Positions 1 to 4,675 of a DNA stretch of 5,545 nt are shown here, one piece after another. The notes below the pieces were generated by a model, which made no database searches, had not been told where the DNA came from, and worked only from the letters and a program-made list of their open reading frames with translations. The position numbers and the translations under genes are program-made. Location: NCBI GenBank assembly GCA_946615495.1, contig CAMOHY010000165.1, forward strand, positions 1 through 5,545, written 5' to 3'. Each line of letters opens with the position of its first letter. Positions within the stretch are counted from its first letter, which is position 1. Source of the stretch: an uncultured Clostridia bacterium. GTDB taxonomy: Bacteria; Bacillota; Clostridia; Christensenellales; Aristaeellaceae.

Positions 1-1
1 C

Positions 2-29
2 GGCCCAGAGCGAAAAAACGCTCTGGGCC
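2..29. terminator. Perfect 11-bp hairpin, probable terminator beyond the LacI gene
   Basis: GGCCCAGAGCG (2-12) and CGCTCTGGGCC (19-29) are perfect inverted repeats around a six-A loop. It lies about 90 bp past the stop codon of the minus-strand LacI-family gene, so it is well placed to end that transcript. The U tract for minus-strand reading would lie left of position 1 and cannot be seen. On the plus strand the stem is followed by AAATTTCTATTT, a poor U tract, so the active direction is uncertain. Confidence 0.5.
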
Positions 30-115
30 AAATTTCTATTTGAGAATGCAGCAGGCGAGGGCTCAGGCCCTGACGCAGCGCTGGGGCGCGCAACCCCTAT
101 TTTTTTCTATTGGCA

Positions 116-1132
116 TTAATCCGAAAGCTTCCGCACGCTGCCGCGTTCCACCAGCCGAACCGGCAAAATAATGTTTTTCTGCTTCATGTCCTCATGCCGC
201 AGCTGGGAAAGAATCATGTCCGTGGCCAAAATACCCTTCTGGTCCGCGTCCTGGTGCACGGTGGTCAGGCCGGGAATGGTCAGCTGGGACAGGTAATTGT
301 CGTCAAAGCCCACGATGGATTTATCCCGCGGCACGTTTACGCCCCGTTCGCTCAGGCCTGCCATAATGCCCGCGGCCAGGATATCGGCGGAGGCGAAGAT
401 GCCGGTAATTTCCTTTTTTTCGCTGAGCCGGTGGCCCAGCTTTTTTCCTTCCTCCACGGTGATTTCCTGGGTAAACACCAGGGAAGGGTCAAATTCCACG
501 CCAAACTCTGCCAGCGCCCGGCGATATCCGCGCAGCCGCTGGTCGATTACGCCGCCTGGACGGATGGAGGGCGAAGTAAACGCGATGACTCTGTGGCCGT
601 TTTCCAGCAGGTGCTTCGTGGCGATATAGCCGCCCTTTTCATCCTCCAGGCCCACGCAGTACACATCCGGATGGTCCACATAGCTGTCGATGAGCACAAA
701 GGGAATGCCCAGCCCCAGCGCGGCGGAAAAAAAATCATCCTGGAACATGCCGGTGAGCACCAGCCCGGCCAGCCGCCAGCTGCGGCTGATGGCTTCCAGC
801 GCCTCCGCGTCCTCCACGGCGCGCACCATCACATAAAAGCCTTCCTCGCGGGTGCGCTTTTCAATGCTTTCCACAAAGGCGCTCAAAAACGGGTCGCCCA
901 TGGTGCTGCCCGTGTTCTGGGGCGTCAGATGGGTGATAACGCCGATGATGGAGGAATGCTCATTGGCCAGGGAGCGGGCCGACATGCTGGGCACATAATG
1001 CTCCCGTTCGATGATTTCCCATATTTTTTTTACCCGTTCCGGCGAAACCCGGCTTTTTCGGTTGTGCACCACATTGGAAACGGTGGTGATGCTCACGCCC
1101 GCTTCCGCGGCAATATCCTTTAATGTAACCAT
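116..1132 (-). CDS. LacI-family transcriptional regulator (338 aa), likely repressor of the adjacent divergon
   Basis: DNA-binding sugar-responsive regulator of the LacI/GalR family with the full usual length (338 aa). The N-terminal helix-turn-helix covers residues 3-22 (LKDIAAEAGVSITTVSNVV). The hinge helix at 49-58 contains ARSLA, with the leucine that intercalates at a central CpG in family operators. The rest is a periplasmic-binding-protein-like effector domain, with the typical VGFDD at 274-278 followed by PGLTTVHQ at 287-294. An upstream in-frame ATG at 1243 would add 37 residues of basic non-family sequence. I chose 1132 because MVTLKDIA is the standard family start and GGAG sits 7 nt before it (1140-1143). 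The gene follows the secreted-protein gene on the same strand but is insulated by a terminator and has its own promoter. The inferred targets are the two identical operators at 2047-2068 and 2182-2197. The effector is unknown. Confidence 0.95.
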   Translation of the reverse strand: MVTLKDIAAEAGVSITTVSNVVHNRKSRVSPERVKKIWEIIEREHYVPSMSARSLANEHSSIIGVITHLTPQNTGSTMGDPFLSAFVESIEKRTREEGFYVMVRAVEDAEALEAISRSWRLAGLVLTGMFQDDFFSAALGLGIPFVLIDSYVDHPDVYCVGLEDEKGGYIATKHLLENGHRVIAFTSPSIRPGGVIDQRLRGYRRALAEFGVEFDPSLVFTQEITVEEGKKLGHRLSEKKEITGIFASADILAAGIMAGLSERGVNVPRDKSIVGFDDNYLSQLTIPGLTTVHQDADQKGILATDMILSQLRHEDMKQKNIILPVRLVERGSVRKLSD

Positions 1133-1202
1133 TTTGCTTCTCCAACTGGATGGAATGCGCTTGCGCAAAGGAAAAAAACGCTTTCCCCCGCCCAACAGAA
1201 TA

Positions 1203-1231
1203 AGTATAGCCTTTTTTTCCCTTCGCTGCAA
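1203..1231 (-). promoter_or_regulatory. Sigma-A-type promoter of the LacI-family gene
   Basis: On the minus strand, TTGCAG (1226-1231) and TATACT (1203-1208) are separated by 17 bp. The predicted start is near 1196, giving a leader of about 64 nt. Together with the terminator just upstream, this makes the regulator a separate transcription unit. Confidence 0.6.
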
Positions 1232-1240
1232 TAGCTTTGC

Positions 1241-1280
1241 CAAAAGAAAAGCGGGGGCGTCAGCCTTGCTGCCCCCCGCT
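1241..1280 (-). terminator. Rho-independent terminator of the secreted-protein gene
   Basis: The arms AGCGGGGG (1250-1257) and CCCCCGCT (1273-1280) form an 8-bp GC-rich stem, with an inner CAGC/GCTG stem (1261-1264 and 1268-1271). Read on the minus strand, the hairpin is followed directly by TTTTCTTTTG (1250-1241), a good U tract. It starts 16 bp beyond the stop codon of the 1296-2024 gene. Confidence 0.85.
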
Positions 1281-1295
1281 GGGTAGGTCCTTTAA

Positions 1296-2024
1296 TTATT
1301 CCATTTCAGCCAGGTATTCCTGGATGGGCAGTTCCCAGGCCCTGCCGGTTTCTTCAGCGGTCAGGCCAGCCAGGATGGTTTCGCCGCTGGTGGCGTCGAT
1401 GGGCGCGACGGGCTCGGAGAAGGAGATTTCATCCAGCCAAATCACGTTCTTGGCGAAGGCGTAGAAGTGGAAAGCGTTGGTCATTCCGGGGAAACCGGAG
1501 GCTTCCAGATCGATCACCAGGTCCTGCCATTCGGTGGTGATGGTGGCTTTGCTGCCGTCGGCCAGCACCAGGTCGCAGAAGCGGGCGGAATAGAACTTGG
1601 AATCTTCAGGATGCCAGTACATGATGAGCTTGTTTTCTTCGCCGCCCTCGGCGCCCTTGATGCGGACATTCAGGTACTTGCAGTAGGAAATGCCGTCCAG
1701 GGCCCACATGTTCACGGCTTCGCCCCAGTTGCCCATCCAGTCGGCGGCGTGGGCGAAGTAATCGGCCTCGTCGTCATAGTCTTCGGGGTCGAAGGCCTTG
1801 GGACGGTAGTCGATCTTGATGGCGCCGTCTTCATTCTTGGCGCGCAGGTTGGCCCAGTTGTCCCACCACATGTTCACGCCGTTGGGAGCCAGTTCGGGCT
1901 TGGAATTGGGGTCGCGGTCGTCAAAGTTATCCCACAGGAAGCTCACGGTTTCCTCAGCCAGGACGGGAGCGGCCACGGCCAGCAGCATCATGGCGGCCAG
2001 GACGATAGCAAGGAACTTTTTCAT
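1296..2024 (-). CDS. Secreted beta-sandwich (carbohydrate-binding-like) protein, 242 aa
   Basis: I do not recognise a named family. Residues 1-23 are a clear signal peptide (MKKFLAIVLAAMMLL, cleavage after VLA). The mature protein is acidic and rich in Trp and Tyr, including a W53-W54-x-x-W57 cluster and W96, W100, W107. The second half resembles jelly-roll carbohydrate-binding modules: a run like TTEWQDLVIDL (163-173), then HFYAF (186-190) and NVIWLDEISFSE (193-204), the closing-strand pattern seen in galactose-binding-like folds. The C-terminal 35 residues are an Ala/Glu-rich tail with no sorting motif or anchor. The start is fixed by GAAGGAGG (2031-2038), 6 nt before the ATG. It is transcribed divergently from the GH28-like operon under a matching operator, so a role in binding the same extracellular glycan is inferred. 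No catalytic motif is visible. Confidence 0.8.
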   Translation of the reverse strand: MKKFLAIVLAAMMLLAVAAPVLAEETVSFLWDNFDDRDPNSKPELAPNGVNMWWDNWANLRAKNEDGAIKIDYRPKAFDPEDYDDEADYFAHAADWMGNWGEAVNMWALDGISYCKYLNVRIKGAEGGEENKLIMYWHPEDSKFYSARFCDLVLADGSKATITTEWQDLVIDLEASGFPGMTNAFHFYAFAKNVIWLDEISFSEPVAPIDATSGETILAGLTAEETGRAWELPIQEYLAEME

Positions 2025-2046
2025 GGTAATCCTCCTTCAATTTCGT

Positions 2047-2068
2047 ATAGGTTTAACGCTAAACCTAT
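2047..2068. promoter_or_regulatory. LacI-family operator O1 (downstream of the minus-strand promoter)
   Basis: A 22-bp palindrome with one mismatched pair (2056/2059) is centred on CG at 2057-2058 and contains GTTTAACGCTAAAC (2051-2064). A central CpG flanked by A/T-rich half sites is the usual LacI-family operator form. It lies at about +5 to +26 of the predicted start for the 1296-2024 gene, where bound repressor would block initiation or early elongation. The same 14-mer recurs at the divergent promoter. Confidence 0.85.
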
Positions 2069-2079
2069 CGTTTGAGCTC

Positions 2080-2108
2080 ATTATAGCATCTTCCGGAAGG
2101 CCTGTCAA
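2080..2108 (-). promoter_or_regulatory. Consensus promoter of the secreted-protein gene
   Basis: On the minus strand, TTGACA (2103-2108) and TATAAT (2080-2085) are separated by 17 bp, with an extended TGC just before the -10 element. All twelve hexamer bases match sigma-A consensus. The spacer contains the perfect 10-bp palindrome CTTCCGGAAG (2090-2099). The predicted start is near 2073, just ahead of operator O1. Confidence 0.85.
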
Positions 2109-2113
2109 GTATG

Positions 2114-2135
2114 GGAAATAAATTTCCGAAAATTT
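2114..2135. other. AT-rich palindromes between the divergent promoters
   Basis: GGAAAT-AA-ATTTCC (2114-2127) is a perfect inverted repeat. It overlaps the 16-bp imperfect palindrome AAATTTCCGAAAATTT (2120-2135), which has a central CG and one mismatched pair, the same geometry as O1 and O2 but with different half sites. The A/T tract continuing to about 2142 lies directly upstream of the plus-strand -35 and could act as an UP element. Regulatory function is inferred only. Confidence 0.3.
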
Positions 2136-2146
2136 TTATTTTGGTC

Positions 2147-2175
2147 TTGCCGTTTTGGATTTCTGCCTGTATAAT
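2147..2175 (+). promoter_or_regulatory. Promoter of the GH28-like/discoidin operon
   Basis: TTGCCG (2147-2152) and a perfect TATAAT (2170-2175) are separated by 17 bp. The A/T-rich block immediately upstream is favourable. The predicted start is near 2182, at the left edge of operator O2. Confidence 0.8.
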
Positions 2176-2181
2176 AGAATC

Positions 2182-2197
2182 AGTTTAACGCTAAACT
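2182..2197. promoter_or_regulatory. LacI-family operator O2 (downstream of the plus-strand promoter)
   Basis: A 16-bp palindrome with one mismatched pair carries the same 14-mer GTTTAACGCTAAAC (2183-2196) as O1. Its central CG at 2189-2190 is exactly 132 bp from that of O1. It covers about +1 to +16 of the predicted operon transcript, a position for direct steric repression. Confidence 0.85.
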
Positions 2198-2221
2198 TTC
2201 CCGGCGCAAAGGAGGAATATT

Positions 2222-3685
2222 ATGAAACGGAAGCGCATCATTTTTTCCCTGGTATTCATGCTCATTTGGACGGCCTGCGCGTGCGCCCCTGGGCTGGCGG
2301 CGGAGGGGCAAACGCGGCTTACGGTGTATGAAGGCCCCAAAACCATGGCCTCCTCCCCCACGGCCAGCGTCAGCGTGAACGGGTACGATTTGTTCGTTTA
2401 CGATGTGATGGTGAACCACGAGCACATCTGGAACGCCAACACCCAGCCCGTCACCACGCCCATGACCTATTTTGACTTTGAGGGAAAAGCGAACGTCAAA
2501 ATTCAAATGCCCGGCCTGGGCAAGGCCGTGGAAAGCGCCCAGGTGCTGCCGGCGGCCTGGGGCATAGTGCCCCAGGTGGAGCAAGGAATGGTGAGCTTTT
2601 CCATCACAGAGCCGGGCCAATACACCGTGGTTTTCAACGGCAGCGTGAACAAGGCCCTGCACATTTTCGCCAATCCTCTGGAAACCGACGTGCCGGACCC
2701 CGACGACCCTGACGTATTCTATATCGGCCCCGGCGAATGGGTGATGGACGCCATCGCCCTGCAGGATAATCAAACCCTGTATCTCTCCGGCGGCGCGGTG
2801 CTGCATTCCATCATTTCCGTGGCCAACGCCAGCAACGTGCGCATCTGCGGCCGGGGCATGATCGACGGCAGCGATTACCCGGCCTGGAACCAGCCGGGCT
2901 CCTACGCCAGAGTGCCCATTGATTTGAACCACAGCAAAAACGTGACGGTGGAGGGCATTTCCCTCGTCAACTCCAACTGCTGGAACCTGAATTCCTATTC
3001 CTGCAAAAACGTGACCATCGACAACGTGAAAATCATTTCCGGCCGCCAGAACGGCGACGGCTTCACCTTCCAATCCTGCACGGACCACACCGTGACCAAT
3101 TCCTTCGCCCGCACCTGGGACGACAGCCTGGTCCTCAAAAACTACTCCGGCTCCACCAAGGGCATCACCTTCAAAAACATCCAGGTGTGGACGGACCTGG
3201 CCCAGTCCATGGAAATCGGCTATGAAACCGACAAGGGCCTGACCCTGGACCCCGAAATCAGCGACGTGCTGTTTGAGGATATTACCGTGCTCTACAATTT
3301 CCACAAGCCCGTTATCAGCATCCACAACAGCGATGACGCCTTTGTGCACGACATCGTTTACCGCAATATCACGGTTGAAAACGCCATGATGCAGGGCGAT
3401 AACGGCTTTAACAAAGAATTGATTGAAATGACGCTGCAAAATTCCTCCTGGTCCACCGTGCGGGACGAATTCGGCTCCATCGACGGTGTGCTCATCGACG
3501 GCCTCACCGTGGTCAACACTGTGAACGGCAAAGTGCCCGCCTCCCGCCTGTCCGGCCAGAGCGAGGAAAACCGCATTACCAACGTGACCCTGCGCAACGT
3601 AAACATCCTGGGCAAGCCCATCACCACCTTAAAGGAAATGAAGCTTTCCATCGACGATTACTGTGAAAATATCGTGATTGAATAA
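2222..3685 (+). CDS. Secreted right-handed parallel beta-helix glycoside hydrolase, GH28 (polygalacturonase)-like, 487 aa
   Basis: Probable extracellular polysaccharide hydrolase. A signal peptide occupies residues 1-27 (basic KRKR, hydrophobic core, cleavage after LAA). Residues about 30-155 look like an N-terminal beta-sandwich. From about 165 to the end, beta-helix coils repeat, for example KNVTVEGISLVN, KNVTIDNVKII, SDVLFEDITVL, VHDIVYRNITVEN and ITNVTLRNVNILG. The catalytic region fits GH28: NGDG with D279, then WDD with D300 and D301. The +21/+22 spacing matches the three GH28 aspartates, whereas GH49 spacing is shorter. By eye, the GH28 Gly-His-Gly position is AQSMEIG (Q328) and the Arg-x-Lys position is S366-I-H368. 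The uronate-binding residues are therefore absent, and another substrate is likely. AAAGGAGG (2208-2215) lies 6 nt before the ATG. It is the first gene of a two-gene operon under operator O2. Family call is fairly sure; substrate is unknown. Confidence 0.88.
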   Translation: MKRKRIIFSLVFMLIWTACACAPGLAAEGQTRLTVYEGPKTMASSPTASVSVNGYDLFVYDVMVNHEHIWNANTQPVTTPMTYFDFEGKANVKIQMPGLGKAVESAQVLPAAWGIVPQVEQGMVSFSITEPGQYTVVFNGSVNKALHIFANPLETDVPDPDDPDVFYIGPGEWVMDAIALQDNQTLYLSGGAVLHSIISVANASNVRICGRGMIDGSDYPAWNQPGSYARVPIDLNHSKNVTVEGISLVNSNCWNLNSYSCKNVTIDNVKIISGRQNGDGFTFQSCTDHTVTNSFARTWDDSLVLKNYSGSTKGITFKNIQVWTDLAQSMEIGYETDKGLTLDPEISDVLFEDITVLYNFHKPVISIHNSDDAFVHDIVYRNITVENAMMQGDNGFNKELIEMTLQNSSWSTVRDEFGSIDGVLIDGLTVVNTVNGKVPASRLSGQSEENRITNVTLRNVNILGKPITTLKEMKLSIDDYCENIVIE

Positions 3686-3700
3686 GGGAGGAGCGAACAT

Positions 3701-4297
3701 ATGAACCGGATTTGCTGCTTGATTTGCGCGCTGATGCTGCTTGCCGCTCCCTTGGGAGCCCTTGGCGAAAGCGCGGGGGAACCGGAAACCATCGTTACCA
3801 TCGTGCGCACGCCGGAGCAGGCGCAGGCGGAGCGTCCCCCCTGCTTCCCCGACCCCGCGGACGACTACATTCCCCTGCCCGAAACGGAAAACTTCGCCCT
3901 GGGCAAGCCCGTTCATTCCGGCGCGCACACCGACGTGTACGTGGACAAAAACGTCAACGACGGCAAGACCGACACCTACTGGGAGAGCAAGGGCTTTCCC
4001 GCGGAAATCACCTTTGATTTGCAGGGCGCCTTCACCGTGTCCACCGTGGCCGTGTGCCTGAATCCCTCCTCCATTTGGGAGCCCCGCATTCAGGAAATCG
4101 CCGTGGAGATCAGCCAGGACGGCGAAAACTTTATCCAGGTCTCCCCCGCCGGAAAATATCAGTTTGACGCCGCCACCGGCAACCGCGTCCGCATCGATTT
4201 TGAGGCCGTCCAGGCCTGCTTTGTAAAGGTGATTTTCACCCTCAATTCCTCCTCCCGCACCGGCGGCGCCCAGGCGGCGGAAATTTGCGTGTATTAA
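3701..4297 (+). CDS. Secreted F5/8 type C (discoidin, CBM32-like) domain protein, 198 aa
   Basis: Probable extracellular glycan-binding protein. Residues 1-22 are a signal peptide (cleavage after ALG), with an unusual Cys-Cys near its start. Residues 23-63 form a Pro/Glu-rich linker. Residues 64-198 are a single discoidin-type beta-sandwich. It opens with NFALGKPVHSGAHTD, continues with VNDGKTDTYWES (85-96, the usual loop ending in W94), and then FDLQGAFTVSTVAVCLN (105-121). The later strands IQEIAVEISQDGENF (130-144) and the closing AAEICVY complete the fold. No catalytic domain is present. AGGGAGGAG lies within the 15-nt gap after the beta-helix gene, so the two are co-transcribed and probably translationally linked. 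In related bacteria such domains are often fused to beta-helix enzymes. Here the module is a separate protein, presumably aiding attachment to the same polymer. Confidence 0.85.
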   Translation: MNRICCLICALMLLAAPLGALGESAGEPETIVTIVRTPEQAQAERPPCFPDPADDYIPLPETENFALGKPVHSGAHTDVYVDKNVNDGKTDTYWESKGFPAEITFDLQGAFTVSTVAVCLNPSSIWEPRIQEIAVEISQDGENFIQVSPAGKYQFDAATGNRVRIDFEAVQACFVKVIFTLNSSSRTGGAQAAEICVY

Positions 4298-4315
4298 TAC
4301 TGTTAGTAGTATTAA
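4294..4315. repeat. Perfect 8-bp inverted repeat over the operon stop codon
   Basis: TTAATACT (4294-4301) and AGTATTAA (4308-4315) are perfect inverted repeats around a 6-nt loop. They include the TAA stop of the discoidin gene. The stem is A/T-rich, has no U tract and is not a convincing terminator. It may protect the mRNA end or be chance. Confidence 0.4.
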
Positions 4316-4343
4316 GGATACAAAAGCAAGAACAGAATATGAA

Positions 4344-4379
4344 TCGCCCCGCGAAGGCAGGGGGGCCAACGCGGGGCGA
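4344..4379. terminator. GC-rich hairpin after the carbohydrate operon, candidate terminator
   Basis: TCGCCCCGCG (4344-4353) and CGCGGGGCGA (4370-4379) form a perfect 10-bp stem. Inside it, GGC (4356-4358) pairs with GCC (4365-4367) across a symmetrical AA/AA internal loop. It lies 47 bp past the last operon stop codon, the expected place for a terminator. The following ACAGGTTGTATTT is only weakly U-rich, so intrinsic termination would be inefficient or U-tract independent. Confidence 0.5.
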
Positions 4380-4389
4380 ACAGGTTGTA

Positions 4390-4421
4390 TTTCCCATGCC
4401 ATCGGCGGAGAGAATGGGAAA
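4390..4421. repeat. 8-bp inverted repeat between the operon and the small-peptide locus
   Basis: TTTCCCAT (4390-4397) and ATGGGAAA (4414-4421) are perfect inverted repeats with a 16-nt loop. They end 5 bp before the -35 element of the next promoter. There is no U tract. It could be an operator or insulator hairpin, but nothing in the sequence decides this. Confidence 0.3.
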
Positions 4422-4426
4422 ACCGA

Positions 4427-4455
4427 TTGACAGAAATCGACAATTCAGTTAGAAT
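4427..4455 (+). promoter_or_regulatory. Promoter of the small-peptide mRNA
   Basis: TTGACA (4427-4432) and TAGAAT (4450-4455) are separated by 17 bp. The predicted start is near 4462, giving a leader of about 77 nt before the peptide start codon and a transcript of about 250 nt ending at the hairpin plus U tract near 4710. Confidence 0.75.
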
Positions 4456-4463
4456 AATGAAGT

Positions 4464-4476
4464 CTCCCTGAGGGAG
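4464..4476 (+). promoter_or_regulatory. 5'-end stem-loop of the small-peptide mRNA
   Basis: CTCCC (4464-4468), loop TGA, GGGAG (4472-4476) forms a hairpin at the extreme 5' end of the predicted transcript. Its right arm, read as GGGAGG (4472-4477), is also perfectly complementary to CCTCCC (4516-4521). That second segment is the strand masking the Shine-Dalgarno sequence, so the hairpin has an alternative partner. Confidence 0.5.
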
Positions 4477-4515
4477 GCCGAGAGCGGACAACAAACGCGC
4501 AGGCGGTTGCTCCAT

Positions 4516-4530
4516 CCTCCCGAAAGGGGG
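4516..4530 (+). promoter_or_regulatory. Shine-Dalgarno-sequestering hairpin with a GAAA tetraloop
   Basis: C4517 to C4521 (CUCCC) pair with G4526 to G4530, including one U-G pair, closed by the GNRA tetraloop GAAA (4522-4525). The right arm GGGGG is the ribosome binding site of the 30-aa peptide, 8 nt before its ATG, so translation is expected to be limited when this hairpin forms. Just after it, GTTGCTC (4532-4538) touches the ATG and repeats part of the long-range pairing arm. GAGCAAC at the 3' end (4676-4682) could therefore also cover the start codon. Confidence 0.6.
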
Positions 4531-4538
4531 TGTTGCTC

Positions 4539-4631
4539 ATGCGAATGACTTTTCATTTAGGAAAGTTTACGGTAACAATCATCATCCGTAAAACGCAGAG
4601 CAAAAAGAACAACCGCCACTCTGCCAAGTGA
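4539..4631 (+). CDS. 30-aa strongly basic peptide, candidate type I toxin
   Basis: No named family recognised. The frame reads MRMTFHLGKFTVTIII (1-16), followed by a hydrophilic tail with R17, K18, K22, K23, R26 and K30. There are eight Lys/Arg, two His and no acidic residue. A short hydrophobic beta-branched core (residues 10-16) sits between basic ends, which suggests an amphipathic membrane-active or RNA-binding peptide rather than a full membrane helix. GGGGGTG lies 8 nt before the ATG, and a second in-frame ATG is two codons on. It is the only coding frame in a transcript with its own promoter, terminator, translation-masking structures and convergent antisense promoter. That context, more than the peptide itself, argues that it is real and probably toxic. 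Alternatively it is a leader peptide or the RNA is purely regulatory. Confidence 0.6.
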   Translation: MRMTFHLGKFTVTIIIRKTQSKKNNRHSAK

Positions 4632-4636
4632 CGGTT
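4601..4636 (-). terminator. Terminator of the antisense RNA, inside the peptide gene's 3' end
   Basis: On the minus strand, AACCGTCACT (4636-4627) pairs with AGTGGCGGTT (4620-4611) in a full 10-bp stem with one G-U pair and a 6-nt loop. It is followed by GTTCTTTTTG (4610-4601). On the plus strand the G-U pair becomes a C-A mismatch and there is no U tract. The hairpin therefore works better for the antisense strand, although it overlaps the peptide's last codons and stop. Confidence 0.7.
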
Positions 4637-4665
4637 GGGCGTGGCATAAGCCACATAGCTTAACC
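4633..4665 (+). promoter_or_regulatory. 3'-UTR stem-loop of the small-peptide mRNA
   Basis: GGTTGGGC (4633-4640) pairs with GCTTAACC (4658-4665) using two G-U pairs. GTGGC (4641-4645) pairs with GCCAC (4650-4654) around loop ATAA, with a 3-nt bulge ATA. This is a 13-bp stem. The two G-U pairs become A-C mismatches on the opposite strand, so the fold is optimised for the sense RNA. It starts immediately after the peptide's stop codon. Confidence 0.6.
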
Positions 4666-4675
4666 AGTAACTGAG

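Noticed and set aside
83..107. GGGG-loop-CCCC followed by TATTTTTTT on the plus strand, like a small terminator
   Set aside because: The stem is only 4 bp, and no plus-strand gene is visible to its left, so it is not supported as a terminator.
110..1123. Long plus-strand open frame (337 codons) across the LacI-family gene
   Set aside because: It is the antisense shadow of a clear LacI-family protein, has no Shine-Dalgarno site, and gives a low-information His/Gly-rich product.
1467..2075. Plus-strand open frame opposite the secreted-protein gene
   Set aside because: Antisense shadow. The minus-strand frame has a signal peptide, ribosome binding site, promoter and terminator; this one has none.
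2180..3439. 419-codon minus-strand open frame opposite the beta-helix gene
   Set aside because: Stop-free only because of the GC-biased third positions of the real gene. The product is a His/Val/Gly-rich repeat-like sequence with no family resemblance, and it would run through operator O2.
3629..4402. 257-codon minus-strand open frame opposite the discoidin gene
   Set aside because: Same kind of shadow. The real plus-strand frame has a signal peptide and a recognisable F5/8 type C domain.
4312..4515. 67-codon minus-strand frame in the region of hairpins
   Set aside because: It runs across several inverted repeats and the small-peptide promoter, has no ribosome binding site at its ATG, and has no recognisable features.
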